DNA of 64,000 nt from Thermoleophilaceae bacterium (GTDB lineage: Bacteria; Actinomycetota; Thermoleophilia; Solirubrobacterales; Thermoleophilaceae): the NCBI GenBank assembly GCA_040901445.1, contig JBBDYQ010000004.1, positions 20,754 through 84,753 of the forward strand. Reading direction: 5' to 3'. The position numbers and the translations under genes were made by a program. This document shows, piece after piece, positions 52,887 to 62,504 of this stretch (position 1 is the first letter of the stretch; every line of letters begins with the position of its first letter). Below the pieces are notes generated by a model. That model did not search any database. It was not told the origin of the DNA and saw only the letters and a list, made by a program, of their open reading frames with translations.

Positions 52887-54292
52887 GCGCCGGTACCCGC
52901 CAGGGCGGGCTCGTCGCTCCGGACCTGGCCGCCCGGGTGGTCGAGCGAGCGCTCTCGCGCGGCGGTGACCTCGGCGAGCTCTACGCCGAGGACCGCGCCA
53001 CCCTCGCGCTCTCCCTCGACGACGGCCGCGTGGAGCGGCCCTCCACCGGCAGCGAGCGCGGGGCCTCCGTGCGCGTGGTCCTCGGCGACGCCAGCTACTT
53101 CGGCCACGTGGACGGTCTCGCGGAAGAGGACCTGATGCGCGTGGCCGAGTCGGTTTCACAGGCTGTGCGCGGCGACTCCCGGACGCCGGCCGCGCTGGGC
53201 GCTCCGGAGGCCGCCGCCTCCCACGAGGTGCGCGTCCGGCCCGAGGACGTGGAGGCCGCCGCCAAGGCGGGGCTGCTGCGCGCCTGCGACGAGCGCGCCC
53301 GCGCGGCGGCCGCGGAGGTGGTGCAGGTCACCGCGAGCTACGCGGAGGGCCGCCGGCGCGTGGAGATCTACAACTCGAACGGCCTCGCCGCCGCCGACGA
53401 CCGCACGCGCGTGCGCCTGGGCGTGCAGGTGGTGGCGCGCCGCAACGGGCGCGTGGAGACCGGGCACGAGACCCTCGGCGGCCACGCCGGCTTCGAGCTG
53501 GTGGAGTCAGACCCCGGCGCGGTGGCGGACGCCGCCGCGCGCAAGGCGCTCACCCTGCTCGACGCGGTCGACGCGCCCACCGGCCGGATGCCGGTGGTGG
53601 TGGGCAACGGCTTCGGTGGCGTGCTGCTGCACGAGGCGGTGGGGCACGGGCTGGAGGCCGACGCCGTCCAGAAGCGCGCCAGCGTCTACGCGGGCAAGCT
53701 CGGCGAGCAGGTGGCCGAGCCGTTCGTCACGGCATACGACGACGGCGCCCGCGCGAACGAGTGGGGCAGCGACGGCACCGACGACGAGGGCACCCCCACC
53801 CAGCGCACCACCGTGATCGAGGACGGAGAGCTCACCTCCTATCTGTATGACCTCCTGCGCGCGGGCAAGGACGGCGTGCCCTCCACGGGCAACGGCCGCC
53901 GCGAGTCCTTCCGCCACCTGCCGCTGCCGCGCATGACCAACACCTATTTCGCGCCCGGCGACGCAACGCCCGAGGATCTGATCGCGGGTGTGGAGAAGGG
54001 CCTCTACGCCGTGTCCTTCGGCGGCGGCCAGGTGGAGCCCGCCACGGGCGACTTCGTCTTCGGCGTGTCGGAGGGCTACCTGATCGAGGCCGGCAAGGTC
54101 ACGGCGCCCGTCCGCGGAGCCACGCTGATCGGCAACGGGCTCGAGGCGCTCGCGGCCATCGACGGGATCGCCGGCGACCTCGCCATCGCCACCGGCTTCT
54201 GCGGCAAGGGCGGCCAGCGGGTGGCGGCGGGAGTGGGCCAGCCGCACGTGCGCATCCGCGCGCTCACGGTGGGTGGGACGGCGTCGGCGTGA
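52883..54292 (+). CDS. tldD: Metalloprotease TldD
   Basis: A 469-residue catalytic subunit of the TldD/TldE (PmbA) protease. The zinc motif HEAVGHGLEAD (HExxxH) is near residue 250. Family motifs EDRATLALSLDDGRVE and NTYFAPGDATPEDLI are present. The pair degrades unfolded peptides and, in known cases, removes leaders from modified peptides such as microcin B17. Starts at GTG 52883 and is coupled to pmbA (GTGA). Confidence 0.95.
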   Translation: MSAGTRQGGLVAPDLAARVVERALSRGGDLGELYAEDRATLALSLDDGRVERPSTGSERGASVRVVLGDASYFGHVDGLAEEDLMRVAESVSQAVRGDSRTPAALGAPEAAASHEVRVRPEDVEAAAKAGLLRACDERARAAAAEVVQVTASYAEGRRRVEIYNSNGLAAADDRTRVRLGVQVVARRNGRVETGHETLGGHAGFELVESDPGAVADAAARKALTLLDAVDAPTGRMPVVVGNGFGGVLLHEAVGHGLEADAVQKRASVYAGKLGEQVAEPFVTAYDDGARANEWGSDGTDDEGTPTQRTTVIEDGELTSYLYDLLRAGKDGVPSTGNGRRESFRHLPLPRMTNTYFAPGDATPEDLIAGVEKGLYAVSFGGGQVEPATGDFVFGVSEGYLIEAGKVTAPVRGATLIGNGLEALAAIDGIAGDLAIATGFCGKGGQRVAAGVGQPHVRIRALTVGGTASA

Positions 54293-55650
54293 CCGTGACG
54301 AACACCGACCTCGCCGCAGCAGCCCAGCGGGCGCTCGCGGCGGCGGCCGCTGCCGGCGCCGACGAGGCAGAGGCCTGGTGCGAGGAGTCCACGAGTCGCC
54401 AGATCCGCGCCTACGACGGCGCGGTGGAGAGCCTCTCCGACGCAGGCGCCCGCGGCCTCGGACTGCGTGTGTTCGTGGGTGCCCGCGCCGGCTACGCCTA
54501 CGGCACCGACCTCACCGGGGACGGGATGGACGGGCTCGCGCTGGCCGCGGTGGGCGCCGCGCGGGTGGCCGACGAGGACGAGCACGCCGGCCTGCCCGAG
54601 GAGCTCGGCACCACCGAAGTCGGCGGGCTCTCCTCGCCGGCGCTCGCGGACTGGAGCACGGAGCGCAAGGTGGAGCTGGCGCTTGAGGTGGAGCGGGCGG
54701 CGCGCGCGCACGCCGGCGTGTCCCAGGTGGAGGACAGCGTGTACGCCGACAGCGAGGGCCGCGTGGCACTCGCGAACTCACGCGGTTTCGCCGCAGGCTA
54801 CGAGGCCACCGCGGCCTGGGCGTACTGCTCGGCCTTCGCGGGCGAGGGCGCCGACCTCATGACCGGCCTCGGCGTGGGCCTCGCGCGCGACCCCGGCGGG
54901 CTCGACCCGGCCGCGATCGGCGACGAGGCCGCCGAGCGTGCGCTCTCGCTGATGGGCGCGCGCCAACCCGAGAGCCGCCGCTGCCCGGTGGTGCTGGACG
55001 CGTTCGTCGCCGCCAGCTTTCTCGGCTTCATCGGCGGCATGGTCTCCGCGGACGCGGTGCAGCGCGGGCGCTCGCTGTTCGCGGACAAGGAGGGCGAGGA
55101 GATAGCTGCGCCAGAGCTGCGCCTCGCCGACGACGCCACCGATCCCGGCGGCCTCGAGAGCGCCCCCTTCGACGGCGAGGGCGCGCCGGCGCGGCGCACC
55201 GCGCTGATCGAGGACGGCCGGCTGGTCAGCTTCCTCTTCGACGCCCGCACGGCGCGCAAGGCGGGCCGCGCCAGCACTGGCAGCGCCGGGCGCGGGTCCT
55301 ATCGCGTGCCGCCCTCGGTGAGCACGAAGAACCTCGTGCTCGAACCCGGCGACGCCGCCCTCGACGGACTGCTCAGCCGCGCCGGCGACGGCCTCTACGT
55401 CACCGACGTGGCGGGCCTGCACTCCGGCGTCAACCCCGTCTCCGGCACCTTCTCGGTGGGGGCCAGCGGCCGCCTGATCGAGGGCGGTGAGCTGGGCGCG
55501 CCGGTGCGCGAGATCACCATCGCGAGCGACCTCGTGTCCATGCTGCGCTCCGTCCAGGCGGTCGGGTCCGACACCCGTTGGGTGCCCTTCGGCGGCAGCG
55601 TCAAGGCCGCTCCGCTGCTGCTCGGCGAGATGTCGGTCTCGGGCGCATAA
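54289..55650 (+). CDS. pmbA: TldE/PmbA, non-catalytic partner of TldD
   Basis: A 453-residue TldE protein. It follows the family core (TSRQIRAYDGAVESLSDAGARGLGLRVFVG, then SGVNPVSGTFSVGASGRLIEGGELGAPVREITIASDL) but lacks the HExxxH motif, as expected for the non-catalytic partner. Its GTG overlaps the tldD stop. Both subunits form the active heterodimer. Confidence 0.95.
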   Translation: MTVTNTDLAAAAQRALAAAAAAGADEAEAWCEESTSRQIRAYDGAVESLSDAGARGLGLRVFVGARAGYAYGTDLTGDGMDGLALAAVGAARVADEDEHAGLPEELGTTEVGGLSSPALADWSTERKVELALEVERAARAHAGVSQVEDSVYADSEGRVALANSRGFAAGYEATAAWAYCSAFAGEGADLMTGLGVGLARDPGGLDPAAIGDEAAERALSLMGARQPESRRCPVVLDAFVAASFLGFIGGMVSADAVQRGRSLFADKEGEEIAAPELRLADDATDPGGLESAPFDGEGAPARRTALIEDGRLVSFLFDARTARKAGRASTGSAGRGSYRVPPSVSTKNLVLEPGDAALDGLLSRAGDGLYVTDVAGLHSGVNPVSGTFSVGASGRLIEGGELGAPVREITIASDLVSMLRSVQAVGSDTRWVPFGGSVKAAPLLLGEMSVSGA

Positions 55651-55768
55651 GCGGCGGAAACACGCACTTTCCGGGGTTCCACGGGCCCGAAACCCGCATT
55701 CCAAGCGGAGTTCGTCCGTCAGCACTGTTAGCTTCGGGCCCTTCGGTAACCCCCGTTAGGAGGAGAAG

Positions 55769-56047
55769 GTGACGAAAGCCGAGTTCGTTGATCAGGTCGC
55801 GTCCAACTCGGGCCTGGGCAAGGGCGACGCCACCAAGGCCGTCGACGCCGTGCTCAACACGATCGAGGAGACGCTCGCACGGGGCGGTGAGATCAGCTTC
55901 ACCGGCTTCGGCAAGTTCTCCGTGGCCCAGCGGGGTGCACGCCAGGGCGTGAACCCGCAGACCGGGGAGAAGATCCAGATCGCGGCCAGCCAGGTCCCGA
56001 AGTTCTCCGCCGGCAGCGCGCTGAAGAAGCGCGTCAAGGGCGGCTGA
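55769..56047 (+). CDS. hupB: HU-family nucleoid protein
   Basis: A 92-residue histone-like protein (TKAEFVDQVASNSGLGKGDATKAVDAV; GEISFTGFGKFSVAQRGARQGVNPQTGEKI). It lacks the long basic mycobacterial-type tail and ends in KKRVKGG. The GTG start has a strong AGGAGG site five bases upstream. A promoter-like TTAGCT lies at 55728. The pyrF coding region starts on its stop codon. Confidence 0.96.
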   Translation: MTKAEFVDQVASNSGLGKGDATKAVDAVLNTIEETLARGGEISFTGFGKFSVAQRGARQGVNPQTGEKIQIAASQVPKFSAGSALKKRVKGG

Positions 56048-56970
56048 ACCCAACCCCGTTCCCGGACCGTCTGGCTGCGCTGGTTGAGGATCGGCGCAGC
56101 CAGATCGTCCTCGGTCTCGACCCCGACCCCGCCGCGCTCTGGCCCGCAGCGGTCCAGGCGGCGGGGGACGGGCCGGGTGATGTCCGCGAGCGCACGGCCG
56201 CGGCGGTCGCCGCCCATTGCCGCGCCGCCATCGAGGCGGCGGGGGCGGCCTGCGTGGCGGTCAAGCCGCAGCTGGCGTGCTTCGAGCGGCTCGGGGCGCC
56301 CGGCTGGGCGGCGCTGGAGCAGACGGTCGCGGCGGCGCACGAGCACGGGCTGCTCGTGATCGCCGACGGCAAGCGCGCTGACGTCCCGGTCACGGCTCGC
56401 GCCTACGGGCAGGCGCTCGTGGGGGAGGTCGAGGGGCCGTTCGGCATGGTCGGGGGCCTGGATGCGGACGCCTTCACGGCCAACCCGCTGCTGGGGCGCG
56501 ACTCGCTCGAGCCGCTGCTCGACGCGGCGCAGCTCGCGGGCGCGGGGATCTTCTGCCTGGTGCGCACCTCCAACCCCGGCGCGGCTGACGTGCAGGATCT
56601 CGACGCGGGCGGGCAGCCGGTGCACGAGCGGCTCGCCCGGATGGTCGCGGAGCTCGGGGCGCCGAGCGTGGGGCACAGCGGCCTCTCGGCCGTGGGCGCG
56701 GTCACCGGCGCCACCCGGCCGGAGCTGCTCGCCCGGCTGCGCCGGCTCATGCCCCACGCGGTCTTCCTGCTGCCGGGCGTCGGGGCCCAGGGCGGCACCG
56801 TCGACGCACTGGCGCCGGCATTCGCGCCGCATCCGGCCGCCGGGCTGGTGGCGGCGTCGCGCTCCATCGTCGGCGCCGCGGCGCGGCGCGGCGGCCATCC
56901 GGCGGAGGCCGCGGCCGACGCGGCCGAGCAGCTCCGCGCGGCGGCCTGGGCGCTGTCGGTGCGCGGCTGA
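56044..56970 (+). CDS. pyrF: Orotidine 5'-phosphate decarboxylase with a CTG start
   Basis: The last step of UMP synthesis (type 2 family, 308 residues). Family motifs are VLGLDPDPAALW, VAVKPQLACFE (catalytic-type Lys), VIADGKRADVPVTARAYGQAL, GPFGMVGGLDADAFTANP and LLPGVGAQGG. The frame is open from 55891, but the first ATG/GTG/TTG is GTG 56254, which would drop the LDPDP and half of the first motifs. CTG 56044 gives the standard N-terminus (NPTPFPDRLAALV) and overlaps the HU stop as CTGA. A frame error in the sequence is the alternative. Confidence 0.85.
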   Translation: MNPTPFPDRLAALVEDRRSQIVLGLDPDPAALWPAAVQAAGDGPGDVRERTAAAVAAHCRAAIEAAGAACVAVKPQLACFERLGAPGWAALEQTVAAAHEHGLLVIADGKRADVPVTARAYGQALVGEVEGPFGMVGGLDADAFTANPLLGRDSLEPLLDAAQLAGAGIFCLVRTSNPGAADVQDLDAGGQPVHERLARMVAELGAPSVGHSGLSAVGAVTGATRPELLARLRRLMPHAVFLLPGVGAQGGTVDALAPAFAPHPAAGLVAASRSIVGAAARRGGHPAEAAADAAEQLRAAAWALSVRG

Positions 56971-57002
56971 CCCGCTGGCGCCACGGGTACCATCGAGCCG
57001 CC

Positions 57003-57374
57003 ATGGAGGAACGCTCCCGCAACCCGCTGCGCCTGCTCGCGCCCGTCGCGCTGGCCCTCTTCGTGCTCGCGTTCGTCGTGGTGCTCACCAGCGCCGACGT
57101 CGGGGGCGGAGGCGGCGATGACGCCACGGACGCGCGCCAGTCCGAGGAGCGCGACCTCGGCGGCACGGCGGAGGAGGAGCAGACGGGCACCGCCGAGAAC
57201 GCGAGCGAGGAGGACGAGGGCCTCCCCGACGACGTCTATGTCGTGAAGGAGGGGGACACGCTCGGCGCGATCTCGGAGACCGTGGGGATCAGCGTGGAGC
57301 AGCTGCAGGAGCTCAACCCCGACCTCGACCCCCAGGCGCTCGTCTCGGGCCAACAGATCAAGCTCCGAGAGTGA
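57003..57374 (+). CDS. LysM-domain protein with one membrane anchor
   Basis: A 123-residue protein: membrane helix (about 10-31), acidic Glu/Thr-rich linker, then a C-terminal LysM domain (VYVVKEGDTLGAISETVGISVEQLQELNPDLDPQALVSGQQIKL), which binds peptidoglycan. ATG 57003 lies nine bases after TACCAT. It overlaps the carboxypeptidase gene by four bases, pointing to shared cell-wall work. Confidence 0.92.
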   Translation: MEERSRNPLRLLAPVALALFVLAFVVVLTSADVGGGGGDDATDARQSEERDLGGTAEEEQTGTAENASEEDEGLPDDVYVVKEGDTLGAISETVGISVEQLQELNPDLDPQALVSGQQIKLRE

Positions 57375-58576
57375 CCGCCGCCAGGACCTTCCTTCCGGCG
57401 CTCCTGGCCCTCGCGCTTCTCCTCCCATCCGCCGCTCACGGCCAGTTGCGCGAGCCTGGCGTGGACGCGGACGCCGCGATCGTGGTGGACGGAGGCACCG
57501 GCGAGGTCCTGTTCGAGAAGGAGCCCGGCGAGCGCCGCTCCATCGCCAGCGCCACCAAGCTCATGACCGCGCTGCTCGTGCTGGAGCGAGCCGAGCCGGA
57601 CGCCGTGTTCGATGCCGCGGACTACGACGCCGCCGCGGTGGAGTCCCAGATCGGGCTGCGCCGCGGCGAGCGGATGGTGGTGGCCGACCTGTTCGAGGCG
57701 CTCATGCTCGAGAGCGCCAACGACGCCGCGGTCACGCTGGCCGAGGGCATCGCCGGCTCGAGCAGGGAGTTCGTGGACGAGATGAACTCGCGCGCCCGCG
57801 AGCTCGGCCTCGACGACACGCGCTACGTGGACCCCATCGGCCTCGACGAGGACAATCGCTCGAGCGCCGAGGATCTCGCCACCCTCACCCGGCTGCTGCT
57901 GGAGAACGAGACCTTCGCCGAGGTGGTGGACCAGCCCACCGCCGTGCTCGAGACGGGGGCCCGTCGCCGGGTGGTGCGCAACCGCAACCGGCTCGTGGCC
58001 CGGCACCCGTTCGTGGACGGCGTGAAGACCGGGCACACCCGGCGGGCGGGGTACGTGCTCGTGGGCTCGGCCAGCGGGCGCGGCAAACAGGTCGTGAGCG
58101 TCGTGCTCGGGGAGCCCAGCGAGGCCGCGCGCGACGAGGACTCGCTCGCCCTGCTGCGCTATGGCATCGACCAGTACCGGCGCGTGCCCGCGCTGCGGGC
58201 CGGGCGGGTGGTGGACCGCACGGACGTGCGCTTCTTCGACGACGCCGAGGCTGCGCTGGTCACCCTGAAGGACGTGGCGCTCACCGTTCGTCGCGGGGAG
58301 GAGGTGCGCACGGTGGTGGACGCGCCCGAGGAGCTCGAGGGGCCGCTGCCGGCGGGCGAGCGGGTGGGCACCGTCGCCGTGGTCTATCGCGGCGAGGTCG
58401 TGCGGCGCACGGCGCTGGTCACCGCGGCGGAGGTGCCCGGGGCGGGCACCGTCAGACGGCTCACGGCGGTGCTGGGCGTAGCATTGACGCTGCTGGCAAT
58501 CCTCGCCATGGCTCTCGTGTCGATGCTCGTGGCGCTCCGGATCCGTGCCGTCCGGCGCAGGCGGGCAAGCGCATGA
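57371..58576 (+). CDS. D-alanyl-D-alanine carboxypeptidase (PBP5/DacA-like)
   Basis: A 401-residue peptidoglycan carboxypeptidase. Signal peptide (residues 1-25), active-site SATK (S-x-x-K) in SIASATKLMTALL, the SAN motif in LESANDAAVTL, and KTG in DGVKTGHTRRAGY. The C-terminal membrane helix (about 370-392) anchors it. It lies between a LysM protein and pfkB and overlaps both by four bases. Confidence 0.95.
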   Translation: MTAARTFLPALLALALLLPSAAHGQLREPGVDADAAIVVDGGTGEVLFEKEPGERRSIASATKLMTALLVLERAEPDAVFDAADYDAAAVESQIGLRRGERMVVADLFEALMLESANDAAVTLAEGIAGSSREFVDEMNSRARELGLDDTRYVDPIGLDEDNRSSAEDLATLTRLLLENETFAEVVDQPTAVLETGARRRVVRNRNRLVARHPFVDGVKTGHTRRAGYVLVGSASGRGKQVVSVVLGEPSEAARDEDSLALLRYGIDQYRRVPALRAGRVVDRTDVRFFDDAEAALVTLKDVALTVRRGEEVRTVVDAPEELEGPLPAGERVGTVAVVYRGEVVRRTALVTAAEVPGAGTVRRLTAVLGVALTLLAILAMALVSMLVALRIRAVRRRRASA

Positions 58577-59538
58577 TCATCACCGTCACCCTCAACCCCG
58601 CGATGGACCGCACGCTCGCCGTGCCCAACTTCCGGCTCGGCCGGCGCCACCGCGCCATCGAGCAGACCTCGATGGCGGGCGGCAAGGGCGTCAACGTGGC
58701 CCGGGCGCTCAAGACGCTGGGCCAGCCGGTCATCGCCACCGGCATCGCCGGCGGGCACACCGGCACCCGCATCATCGAGCAGCTCACCGAGGACGCCATC
58801 CTCAACGACTTCGTCCGCATCCGGAGCGACTCCCGCACCTCCACCGCCGTCATCGACCCCACCTCGGGCGAGCAGACGGAGATCAACGAGCGTGGGCCCG
58901 TCATCGCCGAGGCCGAGCTCGAGCTGTTCGTGGACAAGCTGCTGTACCTCGCCAAGGGCGCGGGCGTCTGCGTCTTCTCGGGCAGCCTGCCGCCCGGCGT
59001 GGACGCCGGCATCTACGGCCGGCTGATCTCAGACCTCAAGAAGCTCGGCGTGACCACCGTGCTCGACTCCGAGGGCGAGGCGCTGCGGCTGGGCACGCGG
59101 GCCGGGCCGGACACGGTCACGCCCAACGAGCTCGAGGCGGAGGAGCTGGTGGGACACGAGTTCGCCGAGGACGAGGACCGCGTGGTGGCGCTCTCCGAGA
59201 TGGCCGACCTCGGCGCCCGCGAGGCCATGATGACCCTGCCCGGCGGCTGCGTGGCGGTGGTGGGCGACGAGGCCGACCGGCGCATGTACCGCGTCACCGT
59301 GGACCAGCAGGAGCCGGTCTCCGCGGTCGGCTCCGGCGACGTCTTCCTCGCGGGCTACGTGGCCGCCCGCTACGCGGGCCGCCCACCCGCCGACTGCCTG
59401 CGCTCCGCCGTGGCCTGCGGCGCCGAGTCCACACAGCACTTCGGCGCCGGCGTGCTCGACCCGCGCGAGGCCGACCGGCTCATGCACGAGGTGCGGATCG
59501 AGGAGCTGGCCAAGCCGGCGCTGCACGAGGCCTCCTAG
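58573..59538 (+). CDS. PfkB-family sugar kinase (1-phosphofructokinase-like)
   Basis: A 321-residue ribokinase-fold kinase of the 1-phosphofructokinase/tagatose-6-P kinase branch (ITVTLNPAMDRTLAV; AGGKGVNVARALKTLG). The family's anion-hole motif GAGD reads GSGD (VGSGDVFLAGY) with the catalytic Asp kept. Substrate is a sugar phosphate of unknown kind. No fructose PTS genes are near. Confidence 0.88.
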   Translation: MIITVTLNPAMDRTLAVPNFRLGRRHRAIEQTSMAGGKGVNVARALKTLGQPVIATGIAGGHTGTRIIEQLTEDAILNDFVRIRSDSRTSTAVIDPTSGEQTEINERGPVIAEAELELFVDKLLYLAKGAGVCVFSGSLPPGVDAGIYGRLISDLKKLGVTTVLDSEGEALRLGTRAGPDTVTPNELEAEELVGHEFAEDEDRVVALSEMADLGAREAMMTLPGGCVAVVGDEADRRMYRVTVDQQEPVSAVGSGDVFLAGYVAARYAGRPPADCLRSAVACGAESTQHFGAGVLDPREADRLMHEVRIEELAKPALHEAS

Positions 59539-59562
59539 ACCCCGGAAACAGCGGCGTTTGAC

Positions 59563-59583
59563 GGCCCGGACGGGTCCGGGGCC
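59563..59583 (+). terminator. Hairpin after the PfkB-type kinase
   Basis: GGCCCGGAC / GTCCGGGGCC with one bulged G and a GG loop, 24 bases after the stop codon. Confidence 0.55.
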
Positions 59584-59585
59584 GG

Positions 59586-59594
59586 TGCTATCGT
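59586..59594 (+). promoter_or_regulatory. Extended -10 promoter of guaB3
   Basis: TGC-TATCGT fits an extended -10 (TGn-TANNNT). No -35 at proper spacing is seen. The start codon is 44 bases downstream. Confidence 0.45.
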
Positions 59595-59637
59595 CACCGT
59601 TCCGAGTCCACGCCGCCGAAACTTCGAGGATGCCGCC

Positions 59638-60876
59638 ATGGAAGTAGAGATCGGTCGAGGCAAGAAGGGCCGTCGCGCCTACGGCTTCGACGACATCGCG
59701 ATCGTGCCGTCCCGCCGGACGCGCGACCCCGACGACATCGACATCAGCTGGACGCTCGGCCCCTATCGCTTCGAGCTGCCCCTGCTCGCGTCGGCCATGG
59801 ACGGCGTGGTCTCGCCCCAGACCGCGGGCATCATCGGCAGGCTCGGCGGCCTGGCCGTGCTCAACCTCGAGGGCATCTGGGCCCGCTACGAGGACGCGGA
59901 CGACCAGCTCGCGCGGATCTCCAAGCTTCCGAAGGACCAGGCCACGGCCGAGATGCAGGCCATCTACCAGGCGCCGCTCCAGCCCGAGCTCATCGCGGAG
60001 CGCATCCGCGAGATCAAGGAGCAGGGCGTCGTCGCGGCCGCCTCGCTCACCCCGCAGCGCGTCACCGACCACTACGAGGTGGCGCTCGAGGCCGGGCTCG
60101 ACATCCTCGTCATCCAGGGCACGGTCATCTCGGCGGAGCACGTGTCCACCAGCTCCGAGCCGCTCAACCTCAAGCAGTTCATCAAGGAGGTTCCGGTCCC
60201 GGTCATCGTCGGCGGCTGTGCCTCCTATTCCACCGGCCTCCACCTCATGCGCACGGGCGCCGTGGGCGTGCTCGTCGGCGTCGGCCCGGGCGCGGCCTGC
60301 ACCACGCGCGGCGTGCTCGGCATCGGCGTCCCGCAGGCCACCGCAATCGCCGACGTCCAGGCGGCGCGCTCCCAGCACATGCTCGAGACGGGCGACTACG
60401 TGAACGTCATCGCCGACGGCGGCATGCGCAACGGCGGCGACATCTCGAAGGCCTTCGCCTGCGGCGCGGACGCCGTCATGATCGGCTCGCCGCTGGCGCG
60501 CGCCTACGAGGCCCCCGGGCACGGCCACCACTGGGGCATGGCCACGTTCCACCCGTCGCTGCCGCGCGGCGCTCGCGTCAAGACCACGCAGAACGGCAGC
60601 CTGGAGCAGATCCTGCTCGGGCCCGCCCACGAGAACGACGGCACCTTCAACCTCATGGGCAGCCTGCGCACGTCCATGGCCACCTGCGGCTACGCCGACA
60701 TCCCCGAGTTCCATCGCGCCGAGGTCATGGTCGCCCCGTCGCTGCAGACCGAGGGCAAGCAGCTCCAGCGCGCGCAGGAGATCGGCATGGGAGCCACCAG
60801 CGCCGCGGCCGCGTCCCCGCCGTCCAAGGACGGCGTCACCAACGGCTCGCCGGAGCCCGCGCTGATCGAGAGCTAG
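59638..60876 (+). CDS. guaB3: GuaB3-type IMP dehydrogenase-related protein
   Basis: A 412-residue barrel enzyme of the IMPDH/GMP reductase superfamily without CBS domains. The catalytic loop has its cysteine (GVGPGAACTTRGVLGIGVPQ), and the phosphate site reads IADGGMRNGGDISKAFACGADAVMIGSPLA. It resembles actinobacterial GuaB3, whose exact activity is debated. It is followed six bases later by guaA, which supports a purine role. The C-terminal 25 residues are Ala/Ser-rich and disordered. Confidence 0.9.
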   Translation: MEVEIGRGKKGRRAYGFDDIAIVPSRRTRDPDDIDISWTLGPYRFELPLLASAMDGVVSPQTAGIIGRLGGLAVLNLEGIWARYEDADDQLARISKLPKDQATAEMQAIYQAPLQPELIAERIREIKEQGVVAAASLTPQRVTDHYEVALEAGLDILVIQGTVISAEHVSTSSEPLNLKQFIKEVPVPVIVGGCASYSTGLHLMRTGAVGVLVGVGPGAACTTRGVLGIGVPQATAIADVQAARSQHMLETGDYVNVIADGGMRNGGDISKAFACGADAVMIGSPLARAYEAPGHGHHWGMATFHPSLPRGARVKTTQNGSLEQILLGPAHENDGTFNLMGSLRTSMATCGYADIPEFHRAEVMVAPSLQTEGKQLQRAQEIGMGATSAAAASPPSKDGVTNGSPEPALIES

Positions 60877-60882
60877 GCGAGA

Positions 60883-62475
60883 TTGGCCGAGACGCTCACC
60901 ACCGTCCCCCCGGAGGTCGCCGAGAGCGGCAGGGTGGGGGCGGATGAGGTCCTGGTACTCGACTTCGGCGGGCAGTACTCGCAGCTCATTGCACGGCGCG
61001 TGCGCGAGTGCGGCGTCTACTCCGAGCTGCTTCCGCACGACGTGGCGGTGGAGGAGATCACCCGCCGCAAGGCGCGCGGCCTGATCCTCTCCGGCGGGCC
61101 GGCCTCGGTGTACGCGCCGGGCGCTCCGCGGCTCAACGTTGCGCTGCTCGAACTCGGCGTTCCGGTGCTGGGCATCTGCTACGGCATGCAGGCGCTGGTG
61201 CTCGAGCTCGGCGGGCGCGTGGAGGGCGCGGAGGTGGGCGAGTTCGGCCGCTCCACGCTCACGGTGCGCGAGCCGGGCCGTCTCCTGGCGGGGCTGCCCG
61301 TCGAGCAGAGCTGCTGGATGAGTCACCGCGACACCGTCTTCGGTGCGCCGCCCGGCTTCACTGAGCTCGCGTCGTCCACCGAGTCGCCGGTGGCGGCGCT
61401 CGAGGCGCCGGAGCGCGGGCTCTACGGCATCCAGTTCCACCCCGAGGTCGCGCACACCCCCTACGGCACGGACGTGCTCAAGGCCTTCCTGCGCGACGTC
61501 TGCGGCTGCGACATGGCGTGGAACGCCGCGTCGGTGGCGGAGGAGCAGATCCGGCGCATCCGCGAGCAGGTGGGCGGCGGCAAGGTCATCTGCGGCCTCT
61601 CCGGCGGCGTGGACTCGTCGGTGGCCGCGCTGCTCGTGCACCGCGCGGTGGGCGATCAGCTCACGTGCGTCTTCGTGGACCACGGGTTGATGCGCAAGAA
61701 CGAGGGCGACCAGGTCATCGCCGCCTTTAGCGACAACTTCAAGGTGCCGCTCGTCGCCGTGGACGCCGAGCAGCGCTTCCTCACCCGCCTCGCCGGCGTC
61801 ACGGAGCCCGAGGCCAAGCGCAAGATCATCGGCGAGGAGTTCATCCGGGTGTTCGAGGAGGAGGCCACGCGCCTGGGCAACCCGCGCTACCTCGTCCAGG
61901 GCACGCTCTACTCCGACGTCATCGAGTCGGGCGGCGGCACCGGCGCGGCCACCATCAAGTCCCACCACAACGTGGGCGGCCTGCCCGAGGACCTCGAGTT
62001 CGAGCTGGTGGAGCCGCTGCGCGGGCTGTTCAAGGACGAGGTGCGCCAGGTGGGCATCGAGCTGGGCATGGCCGAGCGCCTGGTGTGGCGCCAGCCCTTC
62101 CCGGGCCCTGGCCTGGGCATCCGCATCGTGGGAGGTGAGGTCACCAAGGAGCGCCTCGAGATCCTCCGCGACGCCGACTTCATCCTCCAGGACGAGATCC
62201 GCGGCGCCGGCCTCTACCGCGAGCTGTGGCAGTCGTTCTGCGTCCTGCCGGGCGATCTCCGCACGGTGGGCGTCCAGGGGGACGAGCGCACCTACGGCTA
62301 CGTGGTGGTCATCCGGGCGGTCACCAGCGACGACGCGATGACCGCCGACTGGGCGCGCCTGCCCTACGATCTGCTGGAGCGCGTCTCCTCGCGCATGATC
62401 AACGAGATCCAGCAGGTCAACCGCGTCGTGCTCGATATCACGTCGAAGCCGCCCGGCACCATCGAGTGGGAGTAG
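60883..62475 (+). CDS. guaA: GMP synthase (glutamine-hydrolysing)
   Basis: A 530-residue enzyme that makes GMP from XMP. Glutaminase domain: Cys in GICYGMQAL, later His in IQFHPEV and its Glu. ATP-pyrophosphatase domain: [12 protein letters not shown]. The C-terminal dimerisation part ends in the conserved PPGTIEWE. Starts at TTG 60883, right after guaB3, so they are one operon. Confidence 0.97.
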   Translation: MAETLTTVPPEVAESGRVGADEVLVLDFGGQYSQLIARRVRECGVYSELLPHDVAVEEITRRKARGLILSGGPASVYAPGAPRLNVALLELGVPVLGICYGMQALVLELGGRVEGAEVGEFGRSTLTVREPGRLLAGLPVEQSCWMSHRDTVFGAPPGFTELASSTESPVAALEAPERGLYGIQFHPEVAHTPYGTDVLKAFLRDVCGCDMAWNAASVAEEQIRRIREQVGGGKVICGLSGGVDSSVAALLVHRAVGDQLTCVFVDHGLMRKNEGDQVIAAFSDNFKVPLVAVDAEQRFLTRLAGVTEPEAKRKIIGEEFIRVFEEEATRLGNPRYLVQGTLYSDVIESGGGTGAATIKSHHNVGGLPEDLEFELVEPLRGLFKDEVRQVGIELGMAERLVWRQPFPGPGLGIRIVGGEVTKERLEILRDADFILQDEIRGAGLYRELWQSFCVLPGDLRTVGVQGDERTYGYVVVIRAVTSDDAMTADWARLPYDLLERVSSRMINEIQQVNRVVLDITSKPPGTIEWE

Positions 62476-62504
62476 GGGCCGGTCCCACCGGGTAGCGAGC
62501 GGCC

